DNA from: Sutcliffiella horikoshii
Lineage (GTDB): Bacteria > Bacillota > Bacilli > Bacillales > Bacillaceae_I
Direction of reading: 5' to 3'
Length of the DNA stretch: 64,000 bases
Assembly: GCF_020524325.1 (NCBI RefSeq)
Contig: NZ_JAIVKY010000002.1
Location: 186,001-250,000, forward strand
Shown here: positions 1 to 9,166 of the stretch, in pieces
How the letters are laid out: the number at the start of each line of letters is the position of its first letter
How positions within the stretch are numbered: position 1 is the stretch's first letter
Position numbers and translations under genes: made by a program
The notes under the pieces: model-generated
The model's input: the letters and a program-made list of their open reading frames with translations, nothing else
Told to the model about the DNA's origin: nothing
Database searches by the model: none

Positions 1-169
1 TTACAAAAGGTTCTGGCTCTGAGCCTAAATTGTAACGGGAAATGTCGATCCCTTTTTGTTGCATGGAAAATATAGCACTTGCTACCCTTGTTAATTCCAG
101 GTCAACACTAGGCCCACATACTCCAGTTGCACAGCACATTGCCGGGTCAAAAATTTCAATTTTAGCCAT
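1..169 (-). CDS. arsD: ArsD, arsenic metallochaperone/repressor (3' end outside window)
   Basis: The first 56 codons of an ArsD protein are visible, running off the left edge. ArsD proteins bind As(III) or Sb(III), deliver it to an efflux ATPase and weakly repress ars operons. The N-terminus MAKIEIFDPAMCC matches the family, with the vicinal Cys12-Cys13 pair and Cys18 that form the metal site. The ATG at 169 follows a purine-rich AAAGGGGAAA ribosome site. It is the last visible gene of arsR-arsB-arsC-arsD, and ArsA may follow beyond the edge (inference). A hairpin separates it from arsC, so its expression may be reduced relative to arsC. Confidence 0.87.
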   Translation of the reverse strand, partial: MAKIEIFDPAMCCATGVCGPSVDLELTRVASAIFSMQQKGIDISRYNLGSEPEPFV

Positions 170-194
170 TTCTTATTTCCCCTTTCCGTTATAG

Positions 195-225
195 AAAAAA
201 TAGCCGAGATATTTCACTCGGCCAT
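195..225 (-). terminator. Intercistronic hairpin between arsC and arsD
   Basis: On the minus strand the 8-base arms TGGCCGAG and CTCGGCTA pair and are followed by TTTTTTC. The hairpin lies just after the arsC stop and before the arsD ribosome site, so it may act as a partial terminator or an mRNA 3'-end stabiliser. Confidence 0.6.
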
Positions 226-230
226 TTTAA

Positions 231-650
231 TTATTTTCCAGTCTCAGCAAACGTTTGGATACGGTCACCAATTTCGTCACGTACTCGTTGGAAGAACTTC
301 CACTTCTCTTCTTCTGTTCCTTCCGCTTTCGCAGGATCATCAAATCCCCAGTGAACTCTCTCTTTGTTTGGTGGTGTTGCGGGGCACACATCTGCAGCAT
401 GACCGCAAAGTGTTACGACTAGGTCAGCTTTTTTCAGGATTTCAGGATCAATTGTGTCAGAAGTTTGGTTGGTGATGTCTACGTCCACTTCGTTCATAGC
501 TTTTACTGCGTTTGGGTTTACACCGTGTGCTTCGATACCTGCTGAGTATACGTCCCACTCGTCGCTTAAGTATTTTTTCCCCCAGCCCTCTGCCATCTGG
601 CTGCGGCAAGAGTTACCTGTGCATAGGAAGTAGATTGTTTTTTTAGTCAT
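231..650 (-). CDS. arsC: Arsenate reductase, thioredoxin-coupled
   Basis: ArsC reduces arsenate to arsenite in the cytoplasm so that ArsB can export it. The 139-residue length and low-molecular-weight phosphatase fold fit the thioredoxin-linked class of Bacillus and Staphylococcus. The P-loop CTGNSCRS supplies catalytic Cys10 and Cys15, and Cys82 and Cys89 (LCGHAADVC) form the redox relay. The ATG at 650 has an AAAGGAG ribosome site. It is co-directional with arsR and arsB, but a 180-bp gap holding a dispersed repeat separates it from arsB, which is unusual inside an ars operon. Confidence 0.96.
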   Translation of the reverse strand: MTKKTIYFLCTGNSCRSQMAEGWGKKYLSDEWDVYSAGIEAHGVNPNAVKAMNEVDVDITNQTSDTIDPEILKKADLVVTLCGHAADVCPATPPNKERVHWGFDDPAKAEGTEEEKWKFFQRVRDEIGDRIQTFAETGK

Positions 651-694
651 GATGAAAAACTCCTTTATTTGTTTTTTGATATTTACTCCGACTC

Positions 695-823
695 CTGTTA
701 ATTTCCGTTCCAGGTATTCGCTTTCCGCGGGGCGGTGCTTGAGCCTCCTCGGCTTCGCCTGTGGGGTCTCAAGTCAACCGCTACCTCCCGCCGGATTCTC
801 ATTCCCTTCACTACAATCAACAG
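695..823. repeat. Dispersed palindromic repeat, copy inside the ars operon
   Basis: This is a copy of the roughly 130-bp family found throughout the window. It begins CTGTTAATTTCC and ends ACAATCAACAG, so the ends are imperfect inverted repeats. The centre has the family hallmarks GCTTTCCGCGG, GAGCCTCCTCGG and CGCCTGTGGGGTCTC. It fills the space between arsB and arsC and will be part of their transcript. Confidence 0.85.
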
Positions 824-832
824 GGAAACTTC

Positions 833-2131
833 TTAACCAATTATTAAAAGCCAGAAATATAGGCCTAATAGCGTGATGAATAGAGTTGGTATAGTTAGGA
901 TGATACCTACTTTGAAGTAATAGCCCCAACTGATTTTTACACCTTTAAGACTTAAAACGTGTAGCCATAGTAATGTTGCCAAGGAACCGATTGGTGTAAT
1001 TTTCGGGCCAAGGTCTGATCCAATAACATTGGCATAGATTAACGCTTCCCGGATGGTTCCGGTTGTAACTGTATCTTTGATTGCCAATGCATCAATCATG
1101 ACAGTCGGCATGTTATTCATGAAAGATGAAAGGATAGCTGCAATGAACCCCATGGATAACGTTGCAACGAAAAGTCCTTCATCAGCTGCCATTTGGATGA
1201 CATCTGTAAGTAGATTTGTCAATCCTACGTTTCTTAGCCCATATACAACCACATACATCCCAATCGAGAAGAACACGATGGCCCAAGGCGCGCCTTTTAA
1301 GATCTGCTTCGTGTTAATGACTGGACTGTTTCTGCTTATTAATAGAAAAATAATAGCTACAGATGCTGCTACAAATGAAACAGGAATACCGGCAAATTCA
1401 CTAGCAAAATATCCTATCAGAAGGACAGCTAACACTATCCATGAAAGATTGAAAAGCTTCATATCTTTTATTGCTTCTCTCGGTGCCTTCAATACGGAAA
1501 TATCGTAGTTTTCCGGAATGCTTTTACGGAAGAACAAGTAAAGCACTACAATACTTGCACCAAGCGCAAAGAAGTTCGGAACAATCATTCGTGAAGCATA
1601 TTCCACAAACCCTATATCGAAAAAGTCTGCAGAAACGATGTTCACAAGGTTACTAACCACTAGTGGTAGCGAAGTGGTGTCAGCAATGAACCCACTAGCC
1701 ATAATAAACGGTAAGATCATCTTTTCTTTAAACTGCAAGTTCCTCACCATTGCAAGAACAATCGGAGTCAGGATAAGTGCCGCTCCATCATTTGCGAAGA
1801 ATGCTGCAACTACTGCCCCAAGCAAGGTGATATAGATGAACATCCTCACTCCACTTCCCTTAGCGAATCGCGCCATGTGTAAGGCAGACCACTCAAAGAA
1901 TCCTACTTCATCTAAAATGAGGGATATGATAATCAATGCCACAAACGTCAATGTTGCATTCCAAACGATGCTTGTCACATCAATAACGTCTGTAAAGGTT
2001 ACGACACCAAAAAGCAATGCCAAGAGTGCACCTCCACAGGCTGACCACCCGATAGACAATCCCTTAGGCTGCCAGATAACAAAAACCAATGTAAGTAAAA
2101 AAATCACAGATGCCAAAATTATATCCAGCAA
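833..2131 (-). CDS. arsB: ArsB-type arsenite efflux transporter
   Basis: A 432-residue polytopic membrane protein with about a dozen hydrophobic segments, the expected size for the ArsB/NhaD-like ion transporter superfamily. It exports arsenite from the cytoplasm, driven by the proton gradient when no ArsA ATPase is present. Conserved stretches include [12 protein letters not shown] and the C-terminal [19 protein letters not shown]. The start is a TTG at 2131 placed after AAGGGGGGAATATT, because no ATG is suitably spaced. It lies 17 bp downstream of arsR, consistent with co-transcription and arsenite induction. Confidence 0.95.
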   Translation of the reverse strand: MLDIILASVIFLLTLVFVIWQPKGLSIGWSACGGALLALLFGVVTFTDVIDVTSIVWNATLTFVALIIISLILDEVGFFEWSALHMARFAKGSGVRMFIYITLLGAVVAAFFANDGAALILTPIVLAMVRNLQFKEKMILPFIMASGFIADTTSLPLVVSNLVNIVSADFFDIGFVEYASRMIVPNFFALGASIVVLYLFFRKSIPENYDISVLKAPREAIKDMKLFNLSWIVLAVLLIGYFASEFAGIPVSFVAASVAIIFLLISRNSPVINTKQILKGAPWAIVFFSIGMYVVVYGLRNVGLTNLLTDVIQMAADEGLFVATLSMGFIAAILSSFMNNMPTVMIDALAIKDTVTTGTIREALIYANVIGSDLGPKITPIGSLATLLWLHVLSLKGVKISWGYYFKVGIILTIPTLFITLLGLYFWLLIIG

Positions 2132-2148
2132 AATATTCCCCCCTTAAA

Positions 2149-2490
2149 CTAACAACAAGTAATTCTAAGTCCTTTTTCCTCCAGTTCCTTCAGCTTCTCT
2201 TCGAGTGAAGGAACATGCACAAGAATTGATTTGATTAATTCGTAGTGTAGATGTTCTGTATTGATGGAATACATAATCCACTGACCTTTTCTTGATTCTT
2301 TAACAAGGCCGACTTCTTTCAGTTTTTTTACATGCTGACTAATAGAAGGCTGGCTCATTTGGAAGATTTCCACAAATTCGCAGACGCAGCAATCATGGTC
2401 CTGCAGTAGTGCCAACATAGAAAGCCTTGTTTTATCTCCTAAGATTTTTAGGGTGGCTGCCGCTTCGTCCATTCTCAGTACTTGTTGCAT
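2149..2490 (-). CDS. arsR: ArsR-family arsenic-responsive repressor
   Basis: A 113-residue winged-helix repressor of the ArsR/SmtB family that leaves DNA when As(III) or Sb(III) binds. Residues 30-40 hold the thiolate site DCCVCEF (Cys34, Cys35, Cys37), and the recognition helix follows (MSQPSISQHVKKLKEVG). The protein ends in RITCC, adding two cysteines that could be a second metal site (inference). It is the first gene of the operon and should repress itself through the operator region at 2521-2573. Confidence 0.95.
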   Translation of the reverse strand: MQQVLRMDEAAATLKILGDKTRLSMLALLQDHDCCVCEFVEIFQMSQPSISQHVKKLKEVGLVKESRKGQWIMYSINTEHLHYELIKSILVHVPSLEEKLKELEEKGLRITCC

Positions 2491-2520
2491 ACGTACACCT
2501 ACCTTTGGAAAGGATAAGTA

Positions 2521-2573
2521 ATATAATCAAACGCTTATATAACAATATGCTTATATAATAAAACACTTATATA
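2521..2573 (-). promoter_or_regulatory. Probable ars promoter/operator with 16-bp spaced repeats
   Basis: Upstream of arsR the octamer CTTATATA occurs at 2534, 2550 and 2566, exactly 16 bp apart. The first forms an inverted repeat with ATATAA at 2521 (ATATAA-8-TTATAT), the kind of AT-rich dyad used by ArsR proteins. Operator assignment is by position and symmetry, and the exact -10 and -35 are not clear. Confidence 0.6.
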
Positions 2574-2615
2574 CTGGTTTCAAGCTTTCTTTTGTAAAGA
2601 AAACGTGAAGTTTAA

Positions 2616-2644
2616 TTGCAGAATTATCTGTTAATTGTTATGAT
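2616..2644 (+). promoter_or_regulatory. Predicted sigma-A promoter for the 50-residue small gene
   Basis: TTGCAG at 2616-2621, a 17-bp spacer and TATGAT at 2639-2644, preceded by TG at 2636-2637 as an extended -10. It lies 54 bp before the small-gene start and diverges from arsR. Confidence 0.55.
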
Positions 2645-2697
2645 ATTATTAGAAAGCGTTTTCAATAACATATGAGTGGGAAAGGTGATGCTGTATA

Positions 2698-2850
2698 ATG
2701 ATGGACTATCAGTACAGACGACGAGCTTTTCAAAACCTACATGTGGAAAAAGAAGAAGCAAAAATTGACTTAGAACAAAAAGTAAAAAAATCCAAATCAA
2801 TGTTGGCTTCGATAGCCGCATTCTTTTCTTTCATTCATCACACACCTTAA
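2698..2850 (+). CDS. Small protein of unknown function, 50 residues
   Basis: An unrecognised small open reading frame with every signal of a real gene: an extended -10 promoter upstream, an AAAGGTG ribosome site 10 bp before the ATG pair (2698 or 2701), and an intrinsic terminator starting at the stop codon. The protein starts MMDYQYRRRAFQNLH, has a charged middle (VEKEEAKIDLEQKVKKSKS) that could be helical, and ends in a hydrophobic stretch (MLASIAAFFSFIHHTP). This suggests a small peripheral or membrane-associated protein. No function can be assigned. It is divergent from the ars operon and convergent with the sulP terminator. Confidence 0.6.
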   Translation: MMDYQYRRRAFQNLHVEKEEAKIDLEQKVKKSKSMLASIAAFFSFIHHTP

Positions 2851-2874
2851 GGAGCTTCTGTGCTCCTTTTTATT
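2849..2874 (+). terminator. Terminator of the 50-residue small gene
   Basis: GGAGC, a six-base loop, then GCTCC followed by TTTTTATT. The hairpin starts directly after the TAA stop. Confidence 0.75.
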
Positions 2875-2887
2875 ATGTCTATTTGCA

Positions 2888-2917
2888 CAAAAAACGGGAC
2901 AAAATGAATTGTCCCGT
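2888..2917 (-). terminator. Terminator of the SulP gene
   Basis: On the minus strand ACGGGAC and GTCCCGT form a stem around a 10-base loop, followed by TTTTTTG. It sits 15 bp after the sulP stop. Confidence 0.85.
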
Positions 2918-2931
2918 CAATTAATTATTAT

Positions 2932-4395
2932 TTAATGACCAGAAGTAGCAGATAAACCCACTCTGTCTATTAGTGTTTTACTCTCATCGTTAAGGCCTAT
3001 AATTTTTACGTTCTTACCTAATCTTTGATATTTTTGCACCGTTTTTGAAATTGCGGTTACTGCAGATTGATCCCATATATGGGTATTGCTAAAGTCGATG
3101 ACAACCTCTTTTGGATCATTATTATAATCAAATAAATCCACAAAATGACTCATCGTTCCAAAGAACATTTGCCCAGAGATTTGATAATGCATAACCTCAT
3201 CTTTTAACGTCATAGTAGCTTTTATCTTCGCCATCTTCCAGCCGAAAATTAATGCACTTAAGACAACCCCTGCCGCTACACCTTTTGCAAGGTCATGTGT
3301 GTACACAACAATTGCAACCGTTACGATCATTACTACCGCATCTGCGCGAGGTATTTTGTGAAGTTCGCGGATGGACTGCCAATCAAATGTTCCGATTGAA
3401 ACCATGATCATTACTCCAACAAGTGCAGCCATTGGGATTTGTACAACGATATCACCTAATACCATGATTAAGAATAATAGGAAAGTCCCTGCAACTAAAG
3501 CAGAAAGCCTTCCCCGCCCACCGGATTTAACGTTGATAACAGATTGTCCAATCATGGCACAACCAGCCATACCACCGAAGAAGCCGGTTACGACGTTTGC
3601 AATACCTTGCCCCTTCATTTCTCGGTTCTTATTACTCTTAGTATCTGTCATTTCATCGACAATTGTTGCCGTCAGTAACGACTCAAGGTTACCCACGATC
3701 GCCAACGTGAATGCATACGGAAGGATGATCATAAGTGTTTCCCATGACAACTCAACCATAGGGATATGGAAGAAAGGCAAGGTTCTAGAAATCTCTCCTT
3801 GATCTCCTACTGTACTCAGACCAAACCCTCCACCAAATAGGGTAATGGCTGTGATAACGACAATTGCCACTAATGCAGATGGTAATGCTTTTGTGATTCT
3901 TGGTAGCAGATATATAATGGCAAGGGTAGCAATGACAAAACCGACCATTATCCAAGATCCACCTTTTTCCGGAGTAAAATGCACTAATTGTGCGGTGAAA
4001 ATTAAAATTGCTAATGCATTAACAAAACCAATAATTACTGCTTGAGGGAGAAAAGATATAAATTTACCAAGTTTAAATACACCCATCAAAATCTGTATGA
4101 TCCCCGTCAACACTGTAGCTGCGAACAAATATTCAATTCCATGGTCTGCAACTAATGTAACCATGAGTAAAGCCATCGCTCCAGTTGCAGCAGAAATCAT
4201 CCCTGGTCGTCCACCTGTGAAGGCGATAACCACGGCAATACAGAAGGACGCATAAAGTCCCACCATCGGGTCAACACCAGCGATGATAGAGAATGCGATT
4301 GCTTCAGGAATGAGGGCTAATGCTACGGTCATACCGGCTAGTACGTCTCCACGCACATTGCCAAACCATTCTTGTTTTAAGTTTGCTACGTTCAT
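2932..4395 (-). CDS. SulP-family anion transporter with C-terminal STAS domain
   Basis: A 487-residue member of the SLC26/SulP family. Residues 1-375 form a polytopic membrane domain beginning with the family stretch [21 protein letters not shown], and residues 380-487 form a cytoplasmic STAS domain ([19 protein letters not shown]). SulP proteins move sulfate, bicarbonate or other oxyanions; the substrate cannot be told from sequence, and cyanobacterial BicA shows that bicarbonate is possible. It has its own terminator, and a terminator after phoU separates it from the pst operon. The ATG at 4395 follows AAGAAAGAGGTG. Confidence 0.9.
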   Translation of the reverse strand: MNVANLKQEWFGNVRGDVLAGMTVALALIPEAIAFSIIAGVDPMVGLYASFCIAVVIAFTGGRPGMISAATGAMALLMVTLVADHGIEYLFAATVLTGIIQILMGVFKLGKFISFLPQAVIIGFVNALAILIFTAQLVHFTPEKGGSWIMVGFVIATLAIIYLLPRITKALPSALVAIVVITAITLFGGGFGLSTVGDQGEISRTLPFFHIPMVELSWETLMIILPYAFTLAIVGNLESLLTATIVDEMTDTKSNKNREMKGQGIANVVTGFFGGMAGCAMIGQSVINVKSGGRGRLSALVAGTFLLFLIMVLGDIVVQIPMAALVGVMIMVSIGTFDWQSIRELHKIPRADAVVMIVTVAIVVYTHDLAKGVAAGVVLSALIFGWKMAKIKATMTLKDEVMHYQISGQMFFGTMSHFVDLFDYNNDPKEVVIDFSNTHIWDQSAVTAISKTVQKYQRLGKNVKIIGLNDESKTLIDRVGLSATSGH

Positions 4396-4604
4396 AGCAC
4401 ACCTCTTTCTTTATTATTTAGTTTTGTGACTTTCTACTCTCAAGAAAGTCGGGTCCGTTTGCAACAGAATGAATCATACCATATATTATCTAAGCTGAAA
4501 ATCTTTATGAAAACGGGAACATAAGAGTTTACCTCTTACTTTCTCACTTTTTCTCAGCTTATCTAATGTTTTTGTATGTCTGTAAAAAAATAGACATTTA
4601 AGAA

Positions 4605-4638
4605 ATAAAGAAAGCTCTGTTCATTTAAGAACAGAGCT
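4605..4638 (-). terminator. Terminator of the pst-phoU operon
   Basis: AGCTCTGTTC pairs with GAACAGAGCT on the minus strand, followed by TTCTTTATTTC. It lies directly after the phoU stop, and the 200 bp from here to sulP holds no gene. Confidence 0.85.
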
Positions 4639-4645
4639 CATCGAT

Positions 4646-5305
4646 TCAATCATTCAATTCATAATGACTTCCCTTTACAAGGTAGAAAATATTCTCTGAA
4701 ATATTAGTCGTATGATCTGCCATACGCTCAATATAACGGCAAATGAAGCTCAATTGAGTAATTTCAGGGATCATGTCTGGATAATCTTTTGTCAGTTGAA
4801 GCAGTTCACGAATGTTTTGACCGTATAGCTCGTCCACTTGGTCATCCATGTCTGCTACTTTCTTCGCAAGGACTACATCCTCATCATAATAGGCCTTTAA
4901 TGCAAGAGATAGCATTTCCGTTGCGATGCTATGCATTTTTTCTATCTTTTCAATCTGAATTAACGGTTGAGAATTTTTACCTATTCTTATCGTAGACTTT
5001 GCAATATTTACAGCAAAATCTGCGATACGTTCAACATCCGTGGAGATTTTAATTGCTACAAAAATTCTCCGTAAATCAATCGCCACTGGCTGTTGTTTGG
5101 CAATAAGAAGAATGGCAAAGTCATTGATCTCTTCATCTAAACGGTCTGCCTTGTTGTCCTCTTCAATAATTTGAAGAGCAAGATCTACATTTTGATTTGT
5201 TAAGGCGTCAATGGATTTTCCCATTGCAATTTCAGCCAAACTTCCAAGTTCCAATAATTTATCTCTTAACGTTTCTAAATCCACATGAAATTGACGCAAT
5301 ACCAT
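4646..5305 (-). CDS. phoU: PhoU, phosphate uptake regulator
   Basis: PhoU is a cytoplasmic protein of two three-helix bundles that binds metals and links the Pst transporter to phosphate signalling. The 219-residue length and the two copies of the E/DxxxD type motif (for example DEEINDFAI near residue 60 and CRYIERMADHTTNI near residue 195) fit the family. It is the last gene of pstSCAB-phoU, starting 23 bp after pstB, and is followed by a terminator. To my knowledge the B. subtilis pst operon lacks phoU, so this arrangement is closer to other Bacillaceae. Confidence 0.95.
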   Translation of the reverse strand: MVLRQFHVDLETLRDKLLELGSLAEIAMGKSIDALTNQNVDLALQIIEEDNKADRLDEEINDFAILLIAKQQPVAIDLRRIFVAIKISTDVERIADFAVNIAKSTIRIGKNSQPLIQIEKIEKMHSIATEMLSLALKAYYDEDVVLAKKVADMDDQVDELYGQNIRELLQLTKDYPDMIPEITQLSFICRYIERMADHTTNISENIFYLVKGSHYELND

Positions 5306-5328
5306 CTACCTCTTCCTCTCTACCTTTA

Positions 5329-6153
5329 TTATCCGAAACGACCAGTAATATAGTCTTCTGTACGCTTATCTGACGGATTTGAGAACAATTTATCTGTTTC
5401 AGAATATTCTACCACTTCCCCATTTAAGAAGAAAGCGGTTCTGTCGGATATACGTGCAGCCTGTTGCATATTATGCGTAACAATGACGATACTATAGTCT
5501 TTCTTCAGTTCTTGAACGAGTTCTTCCACTTTTAGGGTAGAGATAGGGTCAAGTGCCGATGTTGGTTCATCCATTAAGATGACATCTGGCTCAATAGCCA
5601 AACAACGAGCAATACATAAACGTTGCTGTTGTCCACCTGATAGACCATAAGCATTTTCTTTTAGACGGTCCTTCACTTCATCCCAGATAGCCGCTCCACG
5701 TAAGCTTTTTTCTACGATTTGATCAAGGACTTTTTTGTTACGGATTCCATGGATTCTTGGTCCGTAAGCAATATTGTCATAAATGGACTTAGGGAACGGA
5801 TTAGGCTTTTGAAAAACCATCCCTACATTCGTTCTTAATTCTTCCACTTTATACGATTTTCCTAAAATATTCTTCTCACGATATAGGATATCACCAGAAA
5901 CTTTTACACTTGGTACTAATTCCACCATACGATTCAACGTTTTGATATAAGTGGATTTACCGCAACCGGATGGACCGATGATTGCCGTAACTTCGTTTTC
6001 GTATATCGGCAAGTTGATGTTTTTCAATGCCAAGTTTTCCCCGTACCATAAGTTTAAATCTTTTGTATGATAAACAATATTTTTATTTTTTGGAGTGTTG
6101 GTTTTAGAAGAAGTATTGTTCTTCGTCTCACGTTCAGGCACTGCAATTTGCAT
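5329..6153 (-). CDS. pstB: PstB, phosphate ABC transporter ATPase
   Basis: The ATP-hydrolysing subunit of the high-affinity phosphate importer. The nucleotide-binding domain covers residues 28-274: Walker [10 protein letters not shown] (60-68), signature LSGGQQQR, Walker [13 protein letters not shown] and the switch histidine in VTHNM. A polar 25-residue N-terminal leader precedes it. Only one pstB is present, whereas B. subtilis has two tandem copies. The ATG at 6153 has an AGGAGG ribosome site, and the gene starts 18 bp after pstA. Confidence 0.97.
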   Translation of the reverse strand: MQIAVPERETKNNTSSKTNTPKNKNIVYHTKDLNLWYGENLALKNINLPIYENEVTAIIGPSGCGKSTYIKTLNRMVELVPSVKVSGDILYREKNILGKSYKVEELRTNVGMVFQKPNPFPKSIYDNIAYGPRIHGIRNKKVLDQIVEKSLRGAAIWDEVKDRLKENAYGLSGGQQQRLCIARCLAIEPDVILMDEPTSALDPISTLKVEELVQELKKDYSIVIVTHNMQQAARISDRTAFFLNGEVVEYSETDKLFSNPSDKRTEDYITGRFG

Positions 6154-6171
6154 AGATGATTCCTCCTAGGA

Positions 6172-7056
6172 TTAAAATCTTCTTTGGAATTTATTTCGAA
6201 TAATGACTGCAATGGAATTCATGACTAATAAAATGAAAAGTAGTACTACGATAGTTGCTGCTGCAAGGTTCGCATATTCTGCTACAAGAGCTGCGTCAAT
6301 CGTCCAATAGTAAATTTGCATTGGAAGTACCGTGAATTTGTCGAAAATCCCCTCAGGTAGCGGAATCAACAATGCTGGAATTCCTAATACAACTAGTGGA
6401 GCTGTTTCCCCGATGGCACGGGATAGCGCAAGGATAACTCCTGTTAAAATACCCGGTAATGAAGCTGGCAAAACGATATTCTTGATTGTCTGCCATTTAG
6501 TCGCACCCATTCCGTAAGATGCTTCTCTTAAGTAACCAGGAACTGAGCGAATTGCTTCTTGACTCGCTACAACTACGATAGGAAGAACTAATAATGCCAT
6601 TGTCAGACCACCAGCCAGAACAATATTTCCAAGGCCAGCCGCTCTAACAAAAATAGTTAATCCCAAAATACCAAATACAATCGAAGGTACACCTGCAAGG
6701 TTTGAAATGTTTGTTTGTAAAAAGCGTTGTAGGCGTCCTTTTTTTGCATACTCTTCTAAATAGATAGCCGTTCCAACACCTAGAAACAATGTTATAGGCG
6801 CAACAACTACCATCAGCCATACAGTACCCATAATGGCACCCATGATTCCAGCTCGGTCCGCCATTGTAGATAGTTTATTCGTAATAAATTGAAAATCAAT
6901 CCAACCCATACTTTGCGAAATAACACGGTAAAAAAGAATGACGAGTACAACAAGACCAATTAATGTTGCTGCTAAAAATAATGATTTAGCAATATTGTTC
7001 ACCGCTAATCTTGAATTCATTTTCTTTTGTACTTGCGCTGCATCAACATGTTTCAT
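6172..7056 (-). CDS. pstA: PstA, phosphate ABC transporter permease
   Basis: A 294-residue inner membrane permease with six predicted membrane segments and the cytoplasmic coupling loop EAIRSVPGYLREASYGMGATKWQTI (residues about 168-192), which contacts PstB. It pairs with PstC to form the phosphate channel. The ATG at 7056 lies one base after the pstC stop, so the two are translationally coupled. The ribosome site GGGAGGAATATTAAG sits within the end of pstC. Confidence 0.95.
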   Translation of the reverse strand: MKHVDAAQVQKKMNSRLAVNNIAKSLFLAATLIGLVVLVILFYRVISQSMGWIDFQFITNKLSTMADRAGIMGAIMGTVWLMVVVAPITLFLGVGTAIYLEEYAKKGRLQRFLQTNISNLAGVPSIVFGILGLTIFVRAAGLGNIVLAGGLTMALLVLPIVVVASQEAIRSVPGYLREASYGMGATKWQTIKNIVLPASLPGILTGVILALSRAIGETAPLVVLGIPALLIPLPEGIFDKFTVLPMQIYYWTIDAALVAEYANLAAATIVVLLFILLVMNSIAVIIRNKFQRRF

Positions 7057-7057
7057 C

Positions 7058-7999
7058 TTAATATTCCTCCCTATACTTGCGAGAGATATACTGTGCGATC
7101 AGGTTCATGACAAGAGTAAAGACGAACAACGTCATCGCGACAGCATACAAGCTATAATATAAAGTTGAACCAGCTGGTGCATCCCCACCGGTTACTTCCA
7201 CAATGTATGCGGTCATCGTTTGCATAGATTGTGTAACGTCAAACGTAAAGTTTTTTGTACTTCCGCTCGCAATGGTTACAATCATCGTTTCACCGATTGC
7301 ACGGGAAATAGCCAGAACAAATGATGCGACAATTCCAGACATAGCTGCAGGAACTACAACCTTCCAAGCAACCTCAAGTTTCGTCGATCCAAGCGCCAAT
7401 GCTCCCTCTCTCATTGCATTGGGGACAGAGCTCATCGCGTCTTCCGATAAAGAGGCAACCATTGGAATAATCATAATACCCATTACTATACCCGGGCTGA
7501 GGATATTCGTTGGTTCTAAACCAGGAATAATTTGTCTTAATAGAGGCGTTACAAAAGTGAATGCAAAGAATCCGTACACAATTGTCGGAATACCTGCTAG
7601 CACTTCAAGAACTGGTTTTAAAGTTCTTCTGACTCTATCTGAGGCATATTCGCTTAAGAAAACAGCACTCATTAAACCGATAGGAATCGCCACAACCATT
7701 GCAATGACAGAAGAAATAATTGTTCCTGTCAATAAAGGAAGCACACCGAATTGTGCATTTTCACCTAAAGGTTTTAATTGGGTACCTGTAAAGAAATCAA
7801 GAAACGGAACTCTAGAAAAGAATTCTACTGTCTCAAATAATAATGTAAAAATAATACCTAATGTTGTAAAAATAGAAATTGTTGCGATACCCAAAAGAAA
7901 TTTGGGTACAAACGCTTCAATAAATCTATTCGTGTTAAGAGTTGTCTTTTTCTTATTGATTAACTCTCTCACATTGATGCTATCTTTCTGATTAGCCAA
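7058..7999 (-). CDS. pstC: PstC, phosphate ABC transporter permease
   Basis: The second membrane subunit of the Pst importer, about 313 residues with six membrane segments and the coupling motif EDAMSSVPNAMREGALALGSTK. I place the start at TTG 7999, eight bases after AAAGGGGA; an in-frame ATG at 8017 would add MKGDFK but has a poorly spaced ribosome site. It is separated from pstS by about 110 bp containing a hairpin, a common way of making more binding protein than permease. Confidence 0.95.
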   Translation of the reverse strand: MANQKDSINVRELINKKKTTLNTNRFIEAFVPKFLLGIATISIFTTLGIIFTLLFETVEFFSRVPFLDFFTGTQLKPLGENAQFGVLPLLTGTIISSVIAMVVAIPIGLMSAVFLSEYASDRVRRTLKPVLEVLAGIPTIVYGFFAFTFVTPLLRQIIPGLEPTNILSPGIVMGIMIIPMVASLSEDAMSSVPNAMREGALALGSTKLEVAWKVVVPAAMSGIVASFVLAISRAIGETMIVTIASGSTKNFTFDVTQSMQTMTAYIVEVTGGDAPAGSTLYYSLYAVAMTLFVFTLVMNLIAQYISRKYREEY

Positions 8000-8059
8000 T
8001 TTGAAATCCCCTTTCATCCTTTACCCTAACGTAACAAGGACCATCCAAAGCCTATATTA

Positions 8060-8103
8060 AAAATACATAGAGGAAGATGAGCAGCAAGGAGCCCCTCATC
8101 TTC
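8060..8103 (-). terminator. pstS-pstC intercistronic hairpin
   Basis: GAAGATGAG and CTCATCTTC pair on the minus strand around a 13-base loop, followed by a weakly T-rich tail. It begins nine bases after the pstS stop and probably attenuates readthrough or protects the pstS mRNA. Confidence 0.65.
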
Positions 8104-8112
8104 CCTGATAAC

Positions 8113-9099
8113 TTACTTTAAACCTTCAAGCTCTTCTACAGAAGCTTTGATCTCTTCATCTGTCAACGGAGCAAATCCTGTTTCACTTGCAACAGTTTGC
8201 GCATTTTCCATTGTGTAGATCGCATAGTCAAGTACTTGTGGCTTCTCTTTCGCCATATCTACGTTCAAGTAAGTGAATACTGGACGAGTAAAGTTAGCAT
8301 AGTCACCATCTTCAGCGATTGTATCAAGTGATGGTTCTACAGGACCGTTACCAAAGTCAACTTTCACAGCTGTTAATTTATCTGTGTTACTTGCATAGTA
8401 ACCATAACCGAAGAATCCAATTGCGTTTTTATCTTTAGAAACAAGGTCTACTAATGTAGAGTATTCTTGTTGTAAGTTAACACCTTCAACTAAATCTTTT
8501 TCTTCAAGAATTTTTTCCCAGAAGAACTCATATGTTCCGTGGTTTTCGTTTGGACCGTAAGCTTTGATTGGCTCATTAGGGAAATCTGGATTAATATCAG
8601 ACCAGTTTTTAATATTACCTTCAGCTAAGAAGATTTTTTTAATGTCTTCTTCCGTTAATTCAGTTGCCCAATCGTTTTCTTTGTTGATTACGATTGTTAA
8701 TCCGTCAAGTGCAACTTTCATTTCTTTTACTTCCATGCCAAGCTCATCAGCTTGTGCTTTCTCTTCATCTTTAATTGTACGAGATGCGTTATTGAAATCA
8801 GTTCCGTCTTCTACTAGAAATTTCTTAAATCCAGCAGATGTACCAGCACGACTCACTTCAACAGATACACCTTCTTGAGCTTCTGTCATGTATTTTTCAG
8901 CCATTAATGACATGAAAGGAAATACTGTACCAGATCCATCAATTACTACACTACCTTCAAGTTCTTCTCCACCTTCAGCAGATGCTCCTTCTGAAGATCC
9001 TTCGTTACCACCGTTGTTGTTTGCATTGCCACACGCTGCAGCGAATACTGCAAGTGATGCAACGATAGCTAGTAATAAAAAACGTTTGAAGCTTTTCAT
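8113..9099 (-). CDS. pstS: PstS, phosphate-binding lipoprotein
   Basis: A 328-residue solute-binding protein anchored outside the membrane. The N-terminus is a lipoprotein signal peptide with lipobox AAAC (Cys23), followed by a Gly/Glu-rich tether. The mature protein shows the phosphate-binding features DGSGTVFPF (about residue 54), SRAGTSAGF and GPNENHGTYEFF. It captures phosphate for PstCAB. It is the first gene of the operon, preceded by a four-repeat PhoP box, so strong induction on phosphate starvation is expected. Confidence 0.96.
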   Translation of the reverse strand: MKSFKRFLLLAIVASLAVFAAACGNANNNGGNEGSSEGASAEGGEELEGSVVIDGSGTVFPFMSLMAEKYMTEAQEGVSVEVSRAGTSAGFKKFLVEDGTDFNNASRTIKDEEKAQADELGMEVKEMKVALDGLTIVINKENDWATELTEEDIKKIFLAEGNIKNWSDINPDFPNEPIKAYGPNENHGTYEFFWEKILEEKDLVEGVNLQQEYSTLVDLVSKDKNAIGFFGYGYYASNTDKLTAVKVDFGNGPVEPSLDTIAEDGDYANFTRPVFTYLNVDMAKEKPQVLDYAIYTMENAQTVASETGFAPLTDEEIKASVEELEGLK

Positions 9100-9166
9100 T
9101 TCTTAATTCCCCCTAAGGTTTTTGTTTTTGTTGATGTTTCTGTTTATCTTGCCCTACGAATAACAG

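Noticed and set aside
649-876. Rightward open frame covering the arsB-arsC gap
   Set aside because: It lies opposite arsC and arsB ends and over the dispersed repeat, with no ribosome site.
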